Origin: Lujinxingia litoralis
GTDB taxonomy: Bacteria; Myxococcota_A; Bradymonadia; Bradymonadales; Bradymonadaceae
Assembly (NCBI RefSeq): GCF_003260125.1
Contig: NZ_QHKO01000006.1
Location: 124,001-188,000, forward strand
Length of the DNA stretch: 64,000 nt
Direction: 5' to 3'
Part shown: positions 62,890 through 64,000 of the stretch, piece by piece
How positions within the stretch are numbered: the stretch's first letter is position 1
How the letters are laid out: each line of letters opens with the position of its first letter
Position numbers and translations under genes: made by a program
The notes under the pieces: generated by a model
What the model saw: the letters and a program-made list of their open reading frames with translations, nothing else
Told to the model about the DNA's origin: nothing
Databases searched by the model: none

Positions 62890-64000
62890 GATGAGCACGC
62901 AAGCCGAGAGCCAGGAACCGGTGACGATCAACCGGGGGCATGTCACGGGATTTCTGGAAGATCTTGCCGAGATGGCTCGCACCAGCGGGCTGCGTTCGCT
63001 GGCCGACGAGGTGGTGGAGGAGCGGATCCCGGCGCTGGAGCGGGGGCAGGTCTCGCTGGTGGTGCTCGGGGAGTTCAACCACGGGAAATCCACGGTGGTC
63101 AACGCGCTGCTGGGCCAGGAGGTGTTGCCGATGGGGATCACGCCGACCACGGCGGTGATCACCCACCTGGTGCATGCCACCGAGCCGCGGGCCGCGTTCA
63201 AGGAGCGGCGCGGGGGCGCGCTCCACGAGGTGGCCTATGAGCGTCTGGGGGAGTTGATCCGTCATGCCGAGGAGCAGGAGGAGGAGCCGGAGTATGTGGA
63301 GATCGGCTATCCCAACGACTTTTTGGAAGAGGGTCTGATCCTGGTGGATACGCCCGGGGTCAACGATATCTCCCGTCAGAAGGTGGAGATCACCTACGGG
63401 TATCTTCCCCGCGCCGATGTGATTTTGTATGTGCTCGACGCCACGCAGGTGCTCAAGAAGAGCGAGGTGGTCTTTATTCGCGATCGGCTGCTGAAGGCCA
63501 ATCGCGATCGCATCATCTTTGTGCTGGGTAAGATCGATGCCTTGAGCGAGGAGGAGGCCCGGGAGGTCGAGGCCTACGCGCGTCAGCGCCTGGAGACGTT
63601 GATCGGGCCGGTGGAGTTGTTTGCGTTTTCGGCGCGTCAGGCGTTGGAGGCGCAGAAGAAGGGGGAGGAGCCCGGGGGAGATTTCGCGGCGTTTCGGGGG
63701 CATGTCCGGGAGTTTGTGCGGGAGCGCAAAGAGGCCATCGTGCTCGACAGCGCGCTGGGAGGCGCGCTGCGCATTGCGGCGATGATGGAGCAGAACCTGG
63801 CGATCAAGCGCCAGGGCTACCGCCTGGAGCAGGCCGAGTTGGAGGAGCGCATCAAGGCGGTGCACGCCCGGCTGCGGGAGAGCCAGCGGGTGATCAGCGA
63901 AAACGTGGAGCGGGTCGATGAGCGGGCCGGGGGGATTGCGGCGACCGCGCGGCATAACCTGCGGGTATTCTCGCAGGGCTTTGCCGAGGCGCTGCCGGTT
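62890..64000 (+). CDS. Dynamin-like GTPase, 3' end outside window
   Basis: Translated by hand from ATG 62890 (GAGGAGGG upstream), at least 370 residues with no stop before the edge. G1 is GEFNHGKST (residues 60-68), G2 lies in the GITPTTAVITH segment, G3 is LVDTPGVND and G4 is LGKID. After the GTPase a helical stalk begins (AALGGALRIAAMMEQNLAIK-type sequence continuing to a coiled coil). Bacterial dynamin-like proteins remodel or protect membranes. Its gene follows the M48 peptidase in the same direction. Confidence 0.88.

Overview
The window is about 64 kb of GC-rich bacterial chromosome that contains the replication-origin neighbourhood. The gene order rpmH-rnpA-yidD-yidC-jag-mnmE next to dnaA, a cluster of DnaA-box-like 9-mers between dnaA and an algH/yqgE gene, and a near-perfect parS site about 10 kb from dnaA all point to oriC. 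Many lipoproteins, a Ser/Thr kinase-ATPase-TPR fusion, an FHA/coiled-coil protein, a DUF4105 protein and a cytochrome P450 suggest a large-genome delta-proteobacterial lineage (Myxococcota or Bradymonadota-like). This taxonomic call is inference from gene content, not from a marker-gene comparison.

Layout. 0-3.2 kb: a HEAT-like protein running off the left edge and a RAYT-type (REP-associated tyrosine) transposase. 3.2-10.9 kb: a heavy-metal type tripartite efflux operon (Cys-rich secreted protein, TolC-like channel, lipoprotein adaptor with Cys/His metal-binding modules, CusA/CzcA-like pump) and a divergent TetR regulator. 11-21 kb: accessory genes (P450, haem lipoprotein, thioredoxin, papain-like lipoprotein, acyl-CoA synthetase, acyltransferase) separated by repeat-filled gaps. 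21-41 kb: housekeeping core (dtd, DUF4105 protein, mnmE, jag, yidC, yidD, rnpA, rpmH, dnaA, oriC, algH, four tRNAs, tig, clpP, clpX, lon). 41-64 kb: kinase-ATPase-TPR protein, potassium uptake pair with an orphan HAMP-type membrane protein, lipoproteins, gltB, an amidinotransferase-fold hydrolase, FHA protein, M48 metalloprotease and a dynamin-like GTPase cut by the right edge.

The most unusual content is a short dispersed repeat with the architecture CCGRGGG-N5-CAT. I count about 58 copies, singly and in arrays of 2 to 13. The central five bases and the inter-repeat spacers are largely uniform within a locus but differ between loci. Start-to-start distances cluster at 22-24, 33-35, 44-46 and 66-67 bp (41 of 44 measured), steps of about one helical turn. 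The RAYT gene is bounded by inverted copies of the repeat, so I propose that these are REP-like elements connected with this transposase, possibly serving as helically phased protein-binding sites. The repeats are absent from 20.2-41.0 kb, which includes oriC, and appear in frame inside two proteins.
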